From Oceanirhabdus sp. W0125-5 (lineage in GTDB: Bacteria > Bacillota > Clostridia > Clostridiales > Clostridiaceae), in contig NZ_CP115913.1 of the NCBI RefSeq assembly GCF_027938815.1, positions 4,622,001 to 4,686,000 of the forward strand: 64,000 bases of DNA. Direction: 5' to 3'. A program made the translations under genes and the position numbers. Below, piece by piece: positions 47,916 through 58,100 of the stretch. The notes below the pieces were generated by a model. It was not told the DNA's origin and ran no database searches. It saw only the letters and a list, made by a program, of their open reading frames with translations. How positions within the stretch are numbered: the first letter of the stretch is position 1; each line of letters opens with the position of its first letter.

Positions 47916-47947
47916 AAAAGGAGATAGAAAGACTATCTCCTTTTTTT
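47916..47947 (+). terminator. Intrinsic terminator of the methyltransferase gene
   Basis: AAAAGGAGATAG and CTATCTCCTTTT form a 12-bp stem around AAAGA, followed by seven T. It lies 12 bases after the stop. Confidence 0.9.
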
Positions 47948-47951
47948 ACAT

Positions 47952-48575
47952 CTAAATTACATCACTCATTTTTTCTTCCAAAAATGCCTTATACTCATTC
48001 TTATCACTATCTTCTATAATAAAAGGAATCTCAAATATTTCATCCTTCCTATAAATCTTTTTATGTGCAGTTATAGTTAATTTATTTTCATTGAAACTAT
48101 ATCTTAATACCTGTTCCCACTTAACTATTTCTCCCCAGTAATGAATTCCACCTTCACCAAGACCTTCTTTTTCAATATTCCTGTATAAAAATAGTAAAGG
48201 TAACATCGCAACAAAATATATTGCTACAATTGTATGTAAATTAAACGTATTAAATTTCTCTGAAAAAATTGATACTTGTATAAAAAATATAATAACCAAT
48301 ATTACTAATCCAATATTTTGTTTCTTCTTGTCTTTTCTTTTTAACTTGTATTTCAGTTTCCCGTATCTACTTCTTTTAAGTCTCACCTTAATAAAGTCAT
48401 TAAGCACTACAAAAGATATAATTATAACAACTATAATTTGAAACCAATCTAGTATTCCTACTCCCATAAACTTCGTCTCGATTAATCCTGTATTAATAAA
48501 TAATATCCCTAATATAATTGTCACAATAAAAACAGCCAGTACCAATAATAAAGTTATAATTTTGCTTCTACTCAT
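47952..48575 (-). CDS. Membrane protein with DUF5673-like C-terminal domain (paralogue of 50594-51235)
   Basis: 207 residues: four membrane helices (about 8-30, 42-60, 88-105, 115-132), then a soluble tail with GIHYWGEIVKWEQVLRYSF. The tail resembles the PH-like DUF5673 domain. It is paralogous along its length to the protein at 50594 (GKLKYxLKRKD, GEGGIHYWGEIVKW against SEGGVYYSGDFYKW). Function unknown; DUF5673 proteins are common, small and uncharacterised. Confidence 0.75.
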   Translation of the reverse strand: MSRSKIITLLLVLAVFIVTIILGILFINTGLIETKFMGVGILDWFQIIVVIIISFVVLNDFIKVRLKRSRYGKLKYKLKRKDKKKQNIGLVILVIIFFIQVSIFSEKFNTFNLHTIVAIYFVAMLPLLFLYRNIEKEGLGEGGIHYWGEIVKWEQVLRYSFNENKLTITAHKKIYRKDEIFEIPFIIEDSDKNEYKAFLEEKMSDVI

Positions 48576-48601
48576 TTTACCCTCCCCCTATAATATCAAA
48601 C

Positions 48602-48631
48602 GAATAATATTTCCAATTCGAAATATTATTC
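48602..48631. promoter_or_regulatory. Inverted repeat upstream of the DUF5673-like gene
   Basis: GAATAATATTT and AAATATTATTC are perfect 11-bp arms separated by 8 bases, 27 bases upstream of the start codon. It may be an operator; the low complexity of the sequence weakens the case. Confidence 0.35.
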
Positions 48632-48730
48632 AAAATATAACATAATTTATCCTATACTGTTAAATTATATTATTAATATTACATATACTCAAGAATAATT
48701 TTTATATGTTTACCTATTTGTATTTAAAAT

Positions 48731-48757
48731 AAAAAGACCTATCCTCAGATAAGTCTT
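48731..48757 (-). terminator. Intrinsic terminator (repeat family copy 3)
   Basis: On the minus strand AAGACTTATC pairs with GATAGGTCTT, followed by five U. It ends the SEC-C gene. See 18395-18425 and 37292-37319. Confidence 0.8.
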
Positions 48758-48783
48758 CTCTTTAACATTCATTTTACTATATA

Positions 48784-49143
48784 TCAATATTTTGCACCAC
48801 AACACCTCTTATACTTCCTTCCACTGCCACAAGTGCACGGATCATTTCTTCCTATGCTATCTTCTTTTACAACAGTATTTCTCATATCTTCAATCCAAGG
48901 TGTTTCAGGTAATTTTTCCAAATTTTTCATATACAACTCTTCATCAAATTTCTTTTTCAAATTATCAACTTTCCACATTTCATTTAACAATGCTGAAGCT
49001 AGTAATTTCTTCGTCTCTAATTTTGAATATCCCATATCCATTAACCTATAATAATGTTCTCTAACATATTCACATTTAGGACTTCTTAATTGTTGTCCAA
49101 CAGCTCGCATCATATGTTTATTTATATTCTTATTCACCTTCAT
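48784..49143 (-). CDS. SEC-C motif protein
   Basis: 119 residues: a helical N-terminus (DUF1841-like) and a C-terminal SEC-C zinc finger, [18 protein letters not shown]. The SEC-C zinc finger, best known from the SecA tail, binds SecB or ribosomes; in small proteins such as this its role is not established. It is monocistronic. Confidence 0.85.
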   Translation of the reverse strand: MKVNKNINKHMMRAVGQQLRSPKCEYVREHYYRLMDMGYSKLETKKLLASALLNEMWKVDNLKKKFDEELYMKNLEKLPETPWIEDMRNTVVKEDSIGRNDPCTCGSGRKYKRCCGAKY

Positions 49144-49265
49144 CTGACCTTTCTTAATTTAATACCTATTATGATATTTTTTACTATAAAGTCAGTTTTA
49201 TTCGCGATTATGTATCAATGCCCTCTATAGTCTTCTTAATCCTATTTCCCTCACAATATTATTCA

Positions 49266-49304
49266 AATAAAAGAACTCTACACGCCCCTGGCACATAAAG
49301 TTCT
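49266..49304 (-). terminator. Intrinsic terminator of the membrane protein gene
   Basis: On the minus strand AGAACTTTATGTGCC pairs with GGCGTGTAGAGTTCT through three G-U pairs, followed by UUUUAUU. It lies 24 bases after the stop. Confidence 0.8.
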
Positions 49305-49327
49305 ATTTTCACACAATCCATTAGTTA

Positions 49328-50005
49328 TCAAATTTGATTATTTCTCTTTGCTTTCTTTTTAGAAGGAGGCTCTATGTCAAAGAATGCTTCTAAAAATCCA
49401 TCTCCTGCTTCAAAAATAAAACATATTACTAAAATAAAAATAACTACAAAAGCTAAAAAATACGTAATACTTAATATAAACCATAAATCTGATTTATCTT
49501 TCTTGAGCAAAAATACACCTGAAAAATAAGATATATGTGTTAATGATAAAAATATTATTTGAATAGATAATATTTTGTTAGTATTCCATAGAATAAATGC
49601 CCCAATTACAGCTCCTATAGCTATAAGAACGTTTATTAACATTATCCATTTATAAGATCTCAAGTTTCTCATTATCAACTTATTTGCAAATATCAAATCA
49701 ACTATAATCAATATTGGAATTACGATGTTTATAAACCTTAAACTTAATTCGCAATAACTATACAAAGCTCCAACAGATAATCCAATTGCTATAGAATTAA
49801 GTATTGGATTCACTATCCTGTACTTATCAACCTTTTTCCCAATTAAATATGCAGGTATGCTTAAGATTCCAATTACAACTGCTACTACTAAACTGCTTTT
49901 ATAATCCTTAAATGCAATACTGCCAAAAATACTTATATATATTACAAACACTGATAATATATATATATTAAAAAGTTTTTTCACCTTTTCATATAATATT
50001 TCCAT
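49328..50005 (-). CDS. Polytopic membrane protein of unknown function
   Basis: About 225 residues, six predicted membrane helices, ending in a short Lys-rich tail (PPSKKKAKRNNQI). ATG 50005 is preferred over 50026 because GGAGTGGAG lies between them. No family signature is visible to me. It has its own terminator; its right-hand neighbour in the same direction is the GNAT gene 146 bases upstream. Confidence 0.7.
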   Translation of the reverse strand: MEILYEKVKKLFNIYILSVFVIYISIFGSIAFKDYKSSLVVAVVIGILSIPAYLIGKKVDKYRIVNPILNSIAIGLSVGALYSYCELSLRFINIVIPILIIVDLIFANKLIMRNLRSYKWIMLINVLIAIGAVIGAFILWNTNKILSIQIIFLSLTHISYFSGVFLLKKDKSDLWFILSITYFLAFVVIFILVICFIFEAGDGFLEAFFDIEPPSKKKAKRNNQI

Positions 50006-50151
50006 TCTAATACATCTCCACTCCATTTTAAACTTTAGATATATAATAAATCAGCATGGATATCAAATCAATATATAAGAATTAAAAACACTATCTTTCT
50101 AATTAAAGTGTCATAATTATAATTTAAAATATCTTTATCAAGCCCAAGATA

Positions 50152-50589
50152 TTACCATCTCAACACCATATCCATTTCATCATCTCCAAAGTCCTCCATG
50201 TGTTCAAAGCCCAATTTGAGATACAAGTCCCTAGCGCAATTGTTACCTTTTTTGTAGGTTGTAACAATTTCCTTACATCTCTCATCTTTTTTCATCCATT
50301 CAATAGCAAGCTTAGTAGCCTGTTTTCCATACCCTTTTGACTGATATTTCTCATCAATCATCAGTTGCCAAATAAAATAACTATTGTACCCCTCATTATA
50401 ACGCAGCATAATGAATCCTACTATTATATCATCATTGTAAATTGCAAAAGGCGATATTACATCATAATGTATATATGCCTTTGCCAAGGAAAGGGTAGGT
50501 GATGAAACAAAATCTTTCTGTTCCTCAGCAACCTTTAGATTTATACATTCATCGAAATTTTCTTGTGTTATTTTTTCTAATCTTATCAT
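50152..50589 (-). CDS. GNAT family acetyltransferase (spermidine/amine type)
   Basis: 145 residues, a complete GNAT fold: MIDEKYQSKGYGKQATKLAI (acetyl-CoA loop QxxGYG) and NNCARDLYLKLGFEH. It resembles the BltD/PaiA-like amine acetyltransferases. It lies 4 bases after the DUF5673-like membrane gene, so the two are cotranscribed. Confidence 0.88.
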   Translation of the reverse strand: MIRLEKITQENFDECINLKVAEEQKDFVSSPTLSLAKAYIHYDVISPFAIYNDDIIVGFIMLRYNEGYNSYFIWQLMIDEKYQSKGYGKQATKLAIEWMKKDERCKEIVTTYKKGNNCARDLYLKLGFEHMEDFGDDEMDMVLRW

Positions 50590-50593
50590 TATT

Positions 50594-51235
50594 TTATCCC
50601 CCTATCTTCTCCTTTAGAAACTCAGCAACATCCTTACTTATAAAATCTTTTACAGTAAACTGAATTTCAAGCTTATCCTTTCTTCTAAAAAACTTATTAC
50701 TTACAGCTATATTTAATGTATTTCCATTAAAACTAACTTCTGATACCTTGTCCCACTTATAAAAATCTCCTGAATAATACACTCCCCCTTCCGAAATCCC
50801 CACTTTTTCAAAATTATAATATCCATTCAATATTGGAACTGGAGTAAAAGAATACATTAACAGAATTGTCTGTGAGTCAAATTCTTTAAATCCACTTGTA
50901 ATCATATATACCTGTGTTATATAAATAATCAATATTAAAATAAATGCTATACTATGTGTTATTCTATCTTTTCTTTTTAATATGTATTTCAGCTTTCCAC
51001 ATTCTTTCTTTTTTCTCCTTATCCCATTAAATACACATAATAATATTACAAAGATGCTTATTCCACATATAGCTATAAACCACTCATGCATCTGCAATCC
51101 CATAAATTCACAAAAAAGAATTCCTTTGGCAGCTAAATATATGGTTCCTACAAAGGCTGATATTACAAGAATTAATAATGCTATTATTGTGATAACTGAT
51201 ACACATATATTCCTAATAATCTTACTACTCCCCAT
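50594..51235 (-). CDS. Membrane protein with DUF5673-like C-terminal domain (paralogue of 47952-48575)
   Basis: About 213 residues from ATG 51235, which follows AGGGGG; an upstream ATG at 51307 lacks an SD. Membrane helices lie at about 8-30, 44-62, 90-108 and 118-134, then a soluble DUF5673-like tail with SEGGVYYSGDFYKWDKV. It is followed after 4 bases by the GNAT gene. Function unknown. Confidence 0.75.
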   Translation of the reverse strand: MGSSKIIRNICVSVITIIALLILVISAFVGTIYLAAKGILFCEFMGLQMHEWFIAICGISIFVILLCVFNGIRRKKKECGKLKYILKRKDRITHSIAFILILIIYITQVYMITSGFKEFDSQTILLMYSFTPVPILNGYYNFEKVGISEGGVYYSGDFYKWDKVSEVSFNGNTLNIAVSNKFFRRKDKLEIQFTVKDFISKDVAEFLKEKIGG

Positions 51236-51372
51236 TTTTCCCCCTATATTATTACTTAATAATACATTATTTACATTTATTATATCACCATTAATGTAAT
51301 TTTTCACCTTGTAATATATTGATTTTTCTCAACTCTTACACTTTTTTTCATAATCAAAATTAAAAAATATTC

Positions 51373-51401
51373 TTGATTTTATAAAGTTGATTTTATATAC
51401 T
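51373..51401 (+). promoter_or_regulatory. Promoter of the RADAR-unit-1 membrane gene
   Basis: TTGATT (51373-51378) and TATACT (51396-51401) are 17 bp apart, 33 bases upstream of the start codon, with TAGGAGG in between. The membrane gene therefore has its own promoter, independent of the ATPase-deaminase operon. Confidence 0.6.
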
Positions 51402-51433
51402 TAATTGGAATAAATATATTTAGGAGGAACAAA

Positions 51434-52336
51434 ATGAAATTTTTAGACAAGCTTCAGGAAAGTCTTTATGACATCTTTGGTTTTATAATACCTGGATTAA
51501 TTATAAATATTGCTATATATATAACTATATTTGTAAACAATAATGCATCTCAAATTATTCAAAATCATGATAGTTTCTATTCTCCAATTGAAAGCATAAT
51601 ACTGCTTATCAGTAATAATAAGTTACAGTTACTTAACTTTGAATTAACTCCTTTGATTACTGGATTAATTGTTTTAAGTTCTTTTTTAACTGGTAATATA
51701 ATTAACAATTTGTCAAAAGCACTAAATAAGCACTTAATTTATATTCCAATTAAATCAAAGTTAAAAGACGGAGACTTTTGCACTGAACTTTATAATTATC
51801 TTAAAGAATGTTATAAAGATGACAACATTAAAGAAGATTTTATTTTACGCCATGCTCGTTCATTAGCACGAATACATAATTATCCATCTTTAATACAAAA
51901 ATATATTGCTAAATACAATTTTTATCTATCTATAACTTTTTTATCTTTTTTATTATTACTAGATAGTATATTATTTTTATTCAATAATACGGCTCCTTGT
52001 ACTATCCTTTTTATTCTTTTATTAGTTTTCTCTTTTTTAGCACGAACACAAAAATGTAAATTTTTAATTCAAGAATATATAGCAAAGTTCAATTTTTTTC
52101 ATCTTGCAACTTCTTTAACTATATTTGTTGGAGTAGATTACTTAATTTTTAAATCTAATAATAAAATCCCTAGTGTTGAGATTTTTGTTCTTTCTTTATC
52201 TTTTTTATCAATGATTTGTTTCTACCGTGAATTCAGACGTCATTATGAACTTTATTTTAAAGAATCTTGTTTCGTCCTATATCATCATATTAAAAATTCT
52301 GATTCAAAAGATGTACCTATAAAAGAGAACAGTTGA
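51434..52336 (+). CDS. Polytopic membrane protein of RADAR unit 1, with internal duplication
   Basis: 300 residues, about six membrane helices, AGGAGG SD. It begins MKFLDKLQESLYDIFG, almost the same as the second unit's membrane protein (58691). Shared later stretches are ILRHARSLARIHN and LIQKYIAKYNFYLS, and both end in an RHxELYxKE-like motif. The segment LARIHNYPSLIQKYIAKYNF (about residues 144-163) is repeated as LARTQKCKFLIQEYIAKFNF (about 204-223) with the following membrane helix, which explains why it is about 50 residues longer. Its 3' end meets the deaminase gene tail to tail. RADAR loci are known to carry accessory membrane proteins (SLATT or Csx27-like); which type this is, I cannot say. 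Confidence 0.75.
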   Translation: MKFLDKLQESLYDIFGFIIPGLIINIAIYITIFVNNNASQIIQNHDSFYSPIESIILLISNNKLQLLNFELTPLITGLIVLSSFLTGNIINNLSKALNKHLIYIPIKSKLKDGDFCTELYNYLKECYKDDNIKEDFILRHARSLARIHNYPSLIQKYIAKYNFYLSITFLSFLLLLDSILFLFNNTAPCTILFILLLVFSFLARTQKCKFLIQEYIAKFNFFHLATSLTIFVGVDYLIFKSNNKIPSVEIFVLSLSFLSMICFYREFRRHYELYFKESCFVLYHHIKNSDSKDVPIKENS

Positions 52337-52356
52337 AAAATCAACTGTTCTCTTTT
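52321..52356. terminator. Shared convergent terminator overlapping the membrane gene's stop
   Basis: AAAAGAGAACAGTTGA and TCAACTGTTCTCTTTT form a perfect 16-bp stem with an AAAA loop. The stem contains the TGA stop of the membrane gene, and its right end is one base from the deaminase gene's stop. T-rich sequence follows on the plus strand. Confidence 0.9.
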
Positions 52357-52357
52357 A

Positions 52358-55141
52358 TTATTTTTCCAATTCCTTTATAATCAGTTCTATTTCTTTCTTT
52401 AAATCATATTTATTGAGCCCTCTGTCTTCAATAAAACTATATTTTAATCCATTTACTCTGATTTTATCTAGCCACTTTATTATCTCTTTATTTGGATATC
52501 TTCCATCTTTCATCAATATATCATAAATTAATGCGAACTCATCCTTTATCATGGTATTAAATATTACTGGATCATCCGTGTTTATTGTAACTATAACATC
52601 TTCCTTTTCAGGAGAACTCATATTTAAAATATGATAGTCTTCATACCTTGCAAAATCACCTATCATAAGATTAGAGGTGGGGTTTGTTTCAATTATTATT
52701 CCTCTATTACTGATTTTTTTCTTCATATACTCCTGAAGCTTTTTATATTTTACAACAACATCACTATTAATATTAATTGATATAGTTTTTTTAATATTTT
52801 TTAAGAAGTATTTACAATTTAGGGCAGCATATATACTTAAGGGCGTCCAATTAATATTCTCTTCTGAAAAATAATGATTGTCTTTTTTAACTTCTTCTTT
52901 TATTCTTGAATGTTCAATTAAAAAGCATTTATCTTCCCTTGGACATATATGATTCTCTATTGTTTTAAATTTCTTAAGATAATTTTTATACAACTCTCTT
53001 ACTGTAATTCCTTCTGTAAATCCAAAAATCATCTCAGCAGCTTCCATGATTTTATTCTCTATAAAGGCTATATTTTCAGTATCCCTATATTCATAGTCTT
53101 CAACATAAAGGCCCCATTCCCATAATAGGTTCTCAAAATATTCTCCCAAGGTTAAGTAAACTATTGGATTAATACTTGCCCACTTATCTATGTCAATTCC
53201 TATAACTATAGCATGCCCAAGTCTGTCACCAGCTCTGAATTTTAGCTTCTCAATTACCTCATCAACATGTCTAAGACCACTTATAATATCTCTATACTCT
53301 TCTCCAACATGGAATGTAAATCCAATATCTTTTTTGAATCCACTTTGCAAATGATTTTTGTAAGAACTATTTACATTACTCCTTAGATTATTATATGCTT
53401 TTATAAAAACATAAGGTTCAGTATCATTTTCCTTACTTGCAGCATCTATCCCTACAATATAATTATCAAGATAAGGAATCTCACTTCTCAATTTGCTTAT
53501 TACTTTGGATTCCTCATAGTATTTATTTTCAAGAGATCCATAATAATTATACCTCTCATTATTCTTTGTAGAGTATAAATAATAACACGAGTCTTTTAAA
53601 TCCTGTTTTCTTTTTATAAAATGATATGTTATACCAATCAGAGGAACATTATTATGCTTAGTATTTAATAAAACCTTTTTGTATCCTTTAAAGATATTAG
53701 CAAGTGTTTTTCTGGCTCTTTCTTCATTTATATCTGGACCAATTCTTACTTCCATCTTCTTCATAATTCCACTATCAGTATGTCTTGAAAATATCTCCTG
53801 GAAAAAAGCTTCTGATCCAAATTGACCCTGCCTGCTATAAATGCTACTAAAGACATCTAATCCTTTTCCGCATGTATTCTGTTGAATAAAAAATTTATAA
53901 ACTAGATTTTTAATCTTTATATATTGCCAAAATAGTTTTGAAAACCATTCATCTTTATTTTTATTTAGTTTAAGAAAACACTTAGTTAATAATATATGTT
54001 CTGGAGAAATATCGTACTCCAATCCATTTTTAATGAAGGTTTCATTTTTACCATAGTCTATTCCATAAAATTCACTAAATAGATGTGTTATGATATCCTT
54101 AAAAATCAAGGACTCTCCATTTCTTTTTAGCACCTCATAATTAAGCTCATAGATTTCCATTAGCTTATTAAAATAACTATTGAAATAAATATCGTTTCTA
54201 TTATGAAATTTTTCTCCATTTATTAATTCATTACATATTTTAGAAAAATCAATTTTCCCATTGTTACATATTATATCCTCTTCATTATTACAGTTCTTTG
54301 TATCTTTTAACTTATTTTTATCAAGCTCTTTTATAAAATCTTTTATCTTCGTGATTTCTTGTTTTTCACTAGATATATATGCCGCCATTAATACTCTGAT
54401 TATTTTAGCAACTTTAATATAATGTTCCAAGGATATTTTTCCTTCTGAAGTATTAGTAGTTATTTTCTTAAGCAAGCTATCCTTAGTTTTTCCTCTTTTA
54501 TTATTTGTATCATTCATCAAATCTGTCCATATAGCTAAAAACCTTTTTCCTGCATTCAAGTGCATATGTAGCTCTGCAACTCCATCATCAAGAACTTTAT
54601 CAAGAAGAGTATTTGTTGTTTGTATGGAATTTCTCCAAATTTTATAGCTTCCATAAGAATTAAAATCATTATCTGCCATAAATGCAGCAACTAAAATATC
54701 TGTATCTATTAAATGCTTTAAATAATACCACTGAAACTTATTATTATAATTCTCTCCAATTTCAATTTGATCATCATACTTATCAAGAGAGTCCCATCTT
54801 CTTTTATTTCCATCTACATAAAGAGAACCATTTTTCAAGTATAAGTATTTTTTAGATAAAGATATACATAGTTTCTGAAGGTAGTCTTCACAATTAAATT
54901 TACTTATTGCAAAAGAATCAAATCCATACTCATCTTGATTCCAAAACTTATCTATAAGAAGATTTATAGAATCAAACTTTGTTGTATAAAATCCTTCTCT
55001 AACTTCATCATATATATCAAAAATTGCTTGTTTTTCTTTACCTTTTGGTACATCATTTTTTATTAAAAGAGAGTATCCATTAAATGAATTCATGGGATAA
55101 AGTTGAATTTTAAGCTTTTGAAGATATAATCCATTATTCAT
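52358..55141 (-). CDS. rdrB: RdrB-like adenosine deaminase-fold protein, unit 1
   Basis: 927 residues. All metal and catalytic motifs of the adenosine deaminase family are present: HMH in GVAELHMHLNAGK (His192, His194), the HxGE motif in FTFHVGEEYRD (His611, Glu614), DRLGHAIVIG (His643) and INTDDPVIF (Asp856, Asp857), plus ETNPTSNLMIG. The long insertion between the first two (about 400 residues) and the 190-residue N-terminus far exceed ordinary ADA (about 340 residues) and match the large RADAR deaminase RdrB. RADAR deaminases act on RNA adenosine or free ATP/dATP during phage infection and assemble with RdrA. The gene overlaps the ATPase gene by 8 bases. Confidence 0.82.
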   Translation of the reverse strand: MNNGLYLQKLKIQLYPMNSFNGYSLLIKNDVPKGKEKQAIFDIYDEVREGFYTTKFDSINLLIDKFWNQDEYGFDSFAISKFNCEDYLQKLCISLSKKYLYLKNGSLYVDGNKRRWDSLDKYDDQIEIGENYNNKFQWYYLKHLIDTDILVAAFMADNDFNSYGSYKIWRNSIQTTNTLLDKVLDDGVAELHMHLNAGKRFLAIWTDLMNDTNNKRGKTKDSLLKKITTNTSEGKISLEHYIKVAKIIRVLMAAYISSEKQEITKIKDFIKELDKNKLKDTKNCNNEEDIICNNGKIDFSKICNELINGEKFHNRNDIYFNSYFNKLMEIYELNYEVLKRNGESLIFKDIITHLFSEFYGIDYGKNETFIKNGLEYDISPEHILLTKCFLKLNKNKDEWFSKLFWQYIKIKNLVYKFFIQQNTCGKGLDVFSSIYSRQGQFGSEAFFQEIFSRHTDSGIMKKMEVRIGPDINEERARKTLANIFKGYKKVLLNTKHNNVPLIGITYHFIKRKQDLKDSCYYLYSTKNNERYNYYGSLENKYYEESKVISKLRSEIPYLDNYIVGIDAASKENDTEPYVFIKAYNNLRSNVNSSYKNHLQSGFKKDIGFTFHVGEEYRDIISGLRHVDEVIEKLKFRAGDRLGHAIVIGIDIDKWASINPIVYLTLGEYFENLLWEWGLYVEDYEYRDTENIAFIENKIMEAAEMIFGFTEGITVRELYKNYLKKFKTIENHICPREDKCFLIEHSRIKEEVKKDNHYFSEENINWTPLSIYAALNCKYFLKNIKKTISININSDVVVKYKKLQEYMKKKISNRGIIIETNPTSNLMIGDFARYEDYHILNMSSPEKEDVIVTINTDDPVIFNTMIKDEFALIYDILMKDGRYPNKEIIKWLDKIRVNGLKYSFIEDRGLNKYDLKKEIELIIKELEK

Positions 55142-58100
55142 TTTCCTTGTTCCTCACTGTAACTGTTCCAATAAGTTCAGATGACTCTCCATAAAATTTA
55201 TCAATATTTTTAATTGTAATTTGATCTATTTCTCTAAAAAATCTAAATTTATCGTCTCTAGTTAACTCATACATATTACTCTTTTTGATAGTATTAAAAA
55301 TTACATAATATAAATCCAAAACTCTATTCTCTTTTTCGTCCTCAGGTAAAACACTATATGCTATTGATACGATTGTAAATTGAATATATTCCTTTATCAT
55401 ACCTAAAATATCATTGAAAATAATATCCTTATATAACTTATCCTTGTCATCCTTTGATTTAGGTTGAGTATCCTCTTTTAAAGATAACAAATATTTGTAC
55501 ATTGGATATTTCTTCATATATGTACTGTCAAGCTTAGAAATCATCTCCATTATATTATCATACTTTGTATATCCTCTAGCTTTTGTACCGATTGTCTTAA
55601 ATAATTCTAATTCTATATCATTAAATCTTTCTTCTATATTACGTTCTTGATTTCTTAATAAATACATTTTTTCAAAATCATCCTGGCTTATATCTGCAAA
55701 TTTCTTAACAATCATTGATGTTTCTATAACAGCATTTATTTGATTTTCAACTATTTTATCTTCAACTATTATTTCTTCCTTTTTTCTTAAAGGTTTATAA
55801 CTTTCTCTTTCTTTAATAATTTCTGCTATTTTATCAAAAATCTCGTACTTCCCTGTCTTTATTCCTTGCTGTGCTTGTTTTATAAAAATATTTATATTTC
55901 TATACGTATTTAAAGCTGCGTGTCTAACCTCTTTATCTGATAATCTTAGAGTCATATTATCTATTATTTCATCTAAACTTATAAAAAGTTCATTTTTATA
56001 ATCTCGTAAAGTATTACTATCTTTAAAAATTTCTAAAATTATTTTTAAAGAAAATACTTCCAGAATCTTAAACAACTCAGATCTAGTGTCGTTCCAATTA
56101 ATCTTTTCTTTTGATAAACTCTCATGAAGTTTAATTATTACACCATTATCTTTCATAAGGTTCATATCACTATCTACTCGCTCTTTTAATGAAGCTATTC
56201 TACTATCTAAGCTACTTTTATCAAATATATAATTAACATACGAGTTGTAAAAAACAAGTTCTTTATTTTCTTGATTAATATACATTCCGAAATCTTTATT
56301 AAATTCATTATAATTCTCATCAAAATATTTAATAAAATCTATAAAAGTAGCTTTTCTATAATCATACTTATAACTTTCTAAATTAATATACGTAATATTA
56401 TTTCTAAATTCTTCTTCATAATATCCAAGTAAAGATTCTAGAATTTCCTTGTCACTTTTACCAAATATTGTCATAGGAAGCTTATCTATTAATCTTACTT
56501 CCATATACGCATAAAATAATACTTCTTTTATATACCTTTTAAATCTGTCTCTAACGTTTCTATGTACTTGTCTATCTTGTATTATCAATGGTATATATAA
56601 TTCATACACTTTTTGGAACATGTAATATTGTGAGAAGAACCTGAAATTTATCATTCTTATATCAATCCCCTCTTCCTCTCTTCTGAAAATCCAAATATTT
56701 GATAAATCCATATGCCCTTCTATATTAATGTAATCTTCATTTAAATACTTATTACATAAATCATAGAACAATTGTAAAAATGCACTCTGAGAATGATTTA
56801 ATTTTATTACCTTATTACTTTTATCTATATATTCAATAATAAGTAATTCTTGTGAAACATTAAATTCTTTATATTTTATATTGGGTTTAGCTTTAAATCT
56901 TATATTATTAAAATTAAACTTAAATTTCTTATCATTTTTATCAACATCAATAATATCTACAAATTTAAATTTGTCTCCATTTTCCTTTAAATCTAAATTT
57001 GTTGAAAATAAAATATCATAAAGTTGATTTAATACTTTAAAGTTATTCTCAATAATTGTTCTTCCATCATTAATTCCTTTTCCTAGCTTTGTTATATCAA
57101 TAAAATTATTTGAATTAAAGTCTCTTTCTTCATTTATATCCTTAATTAATTCACCATTTTTAATTAGAACTTTATAACCTGATTTTAAGACTTCTTTAAT
57201 ATTACAATTTTTTAGCATCTCATATGCATTTATTAGACTTCTAGGGGTGTCCCCAAAAGCATGAACATAGAGAGAAGGTTCTTTTTTCTCCTTATTATAT
57301 TTATCAATAAACTCTTCTAATTTTTCAATTTCATAATCAATCCCATTAAAATTTCTAGGAGAATCTTTGATCTTCTGATACTCCTCCATTAATACAGTAG
57401 GATTTATTAACATCTCTTCCATAAAGCTTTTAAGACTATACTCTTCATTATTTGTAGTTCCTTTAATATTAAATTTCTTCAATAGTTCAATTAGTTTAGG
57501 TATTAAATATTTATCCTTACTTTCTTTATCTTTAGATTCTTTCTCATAATATTTTTTACCATAAGGAGTAAATCTAGCTTTATCTTCCAGATTAATTTCA
57601 TCAACATAATTTCTATACGCGGTTGGTAACGCCTTTTCTAAAATATAATCTGTTCTAGCTATAACATCTTCAAATATGCTTTTATCATTTATAATTGTTC
57701 CTTTATCAAAGTGACTAGGAACCTTCTCACTATTCCATAAATCCATAACCTTGGCTTCTTTAAATGTTTTATAATCTCCTAATATGAATACTACTATGGA
57801 TTTATGTGATAAATAACTTAATATAAGATCAATTATCTCTGATGCATATTTAGGACTTAAATCAACATCATCAAAAGTTATAAACAGTAACGGATTAGTA
57901 TCTTTATACCCATTTCTTGAATTTTCTTCTTTAATACAACAAATGAATTTATCGATAAATTTCTTAAAACAATCACTAAGTTTAACATCTGAAAACATTG
58001 TGTTTTCTATAACCTTTTTAAACTCATAACTTCCTTCTGAAATGTATGCTCCTTTCTTTTTAAATAAACTTCTAGATTGAATATAATTCTCTTTGAGTGC

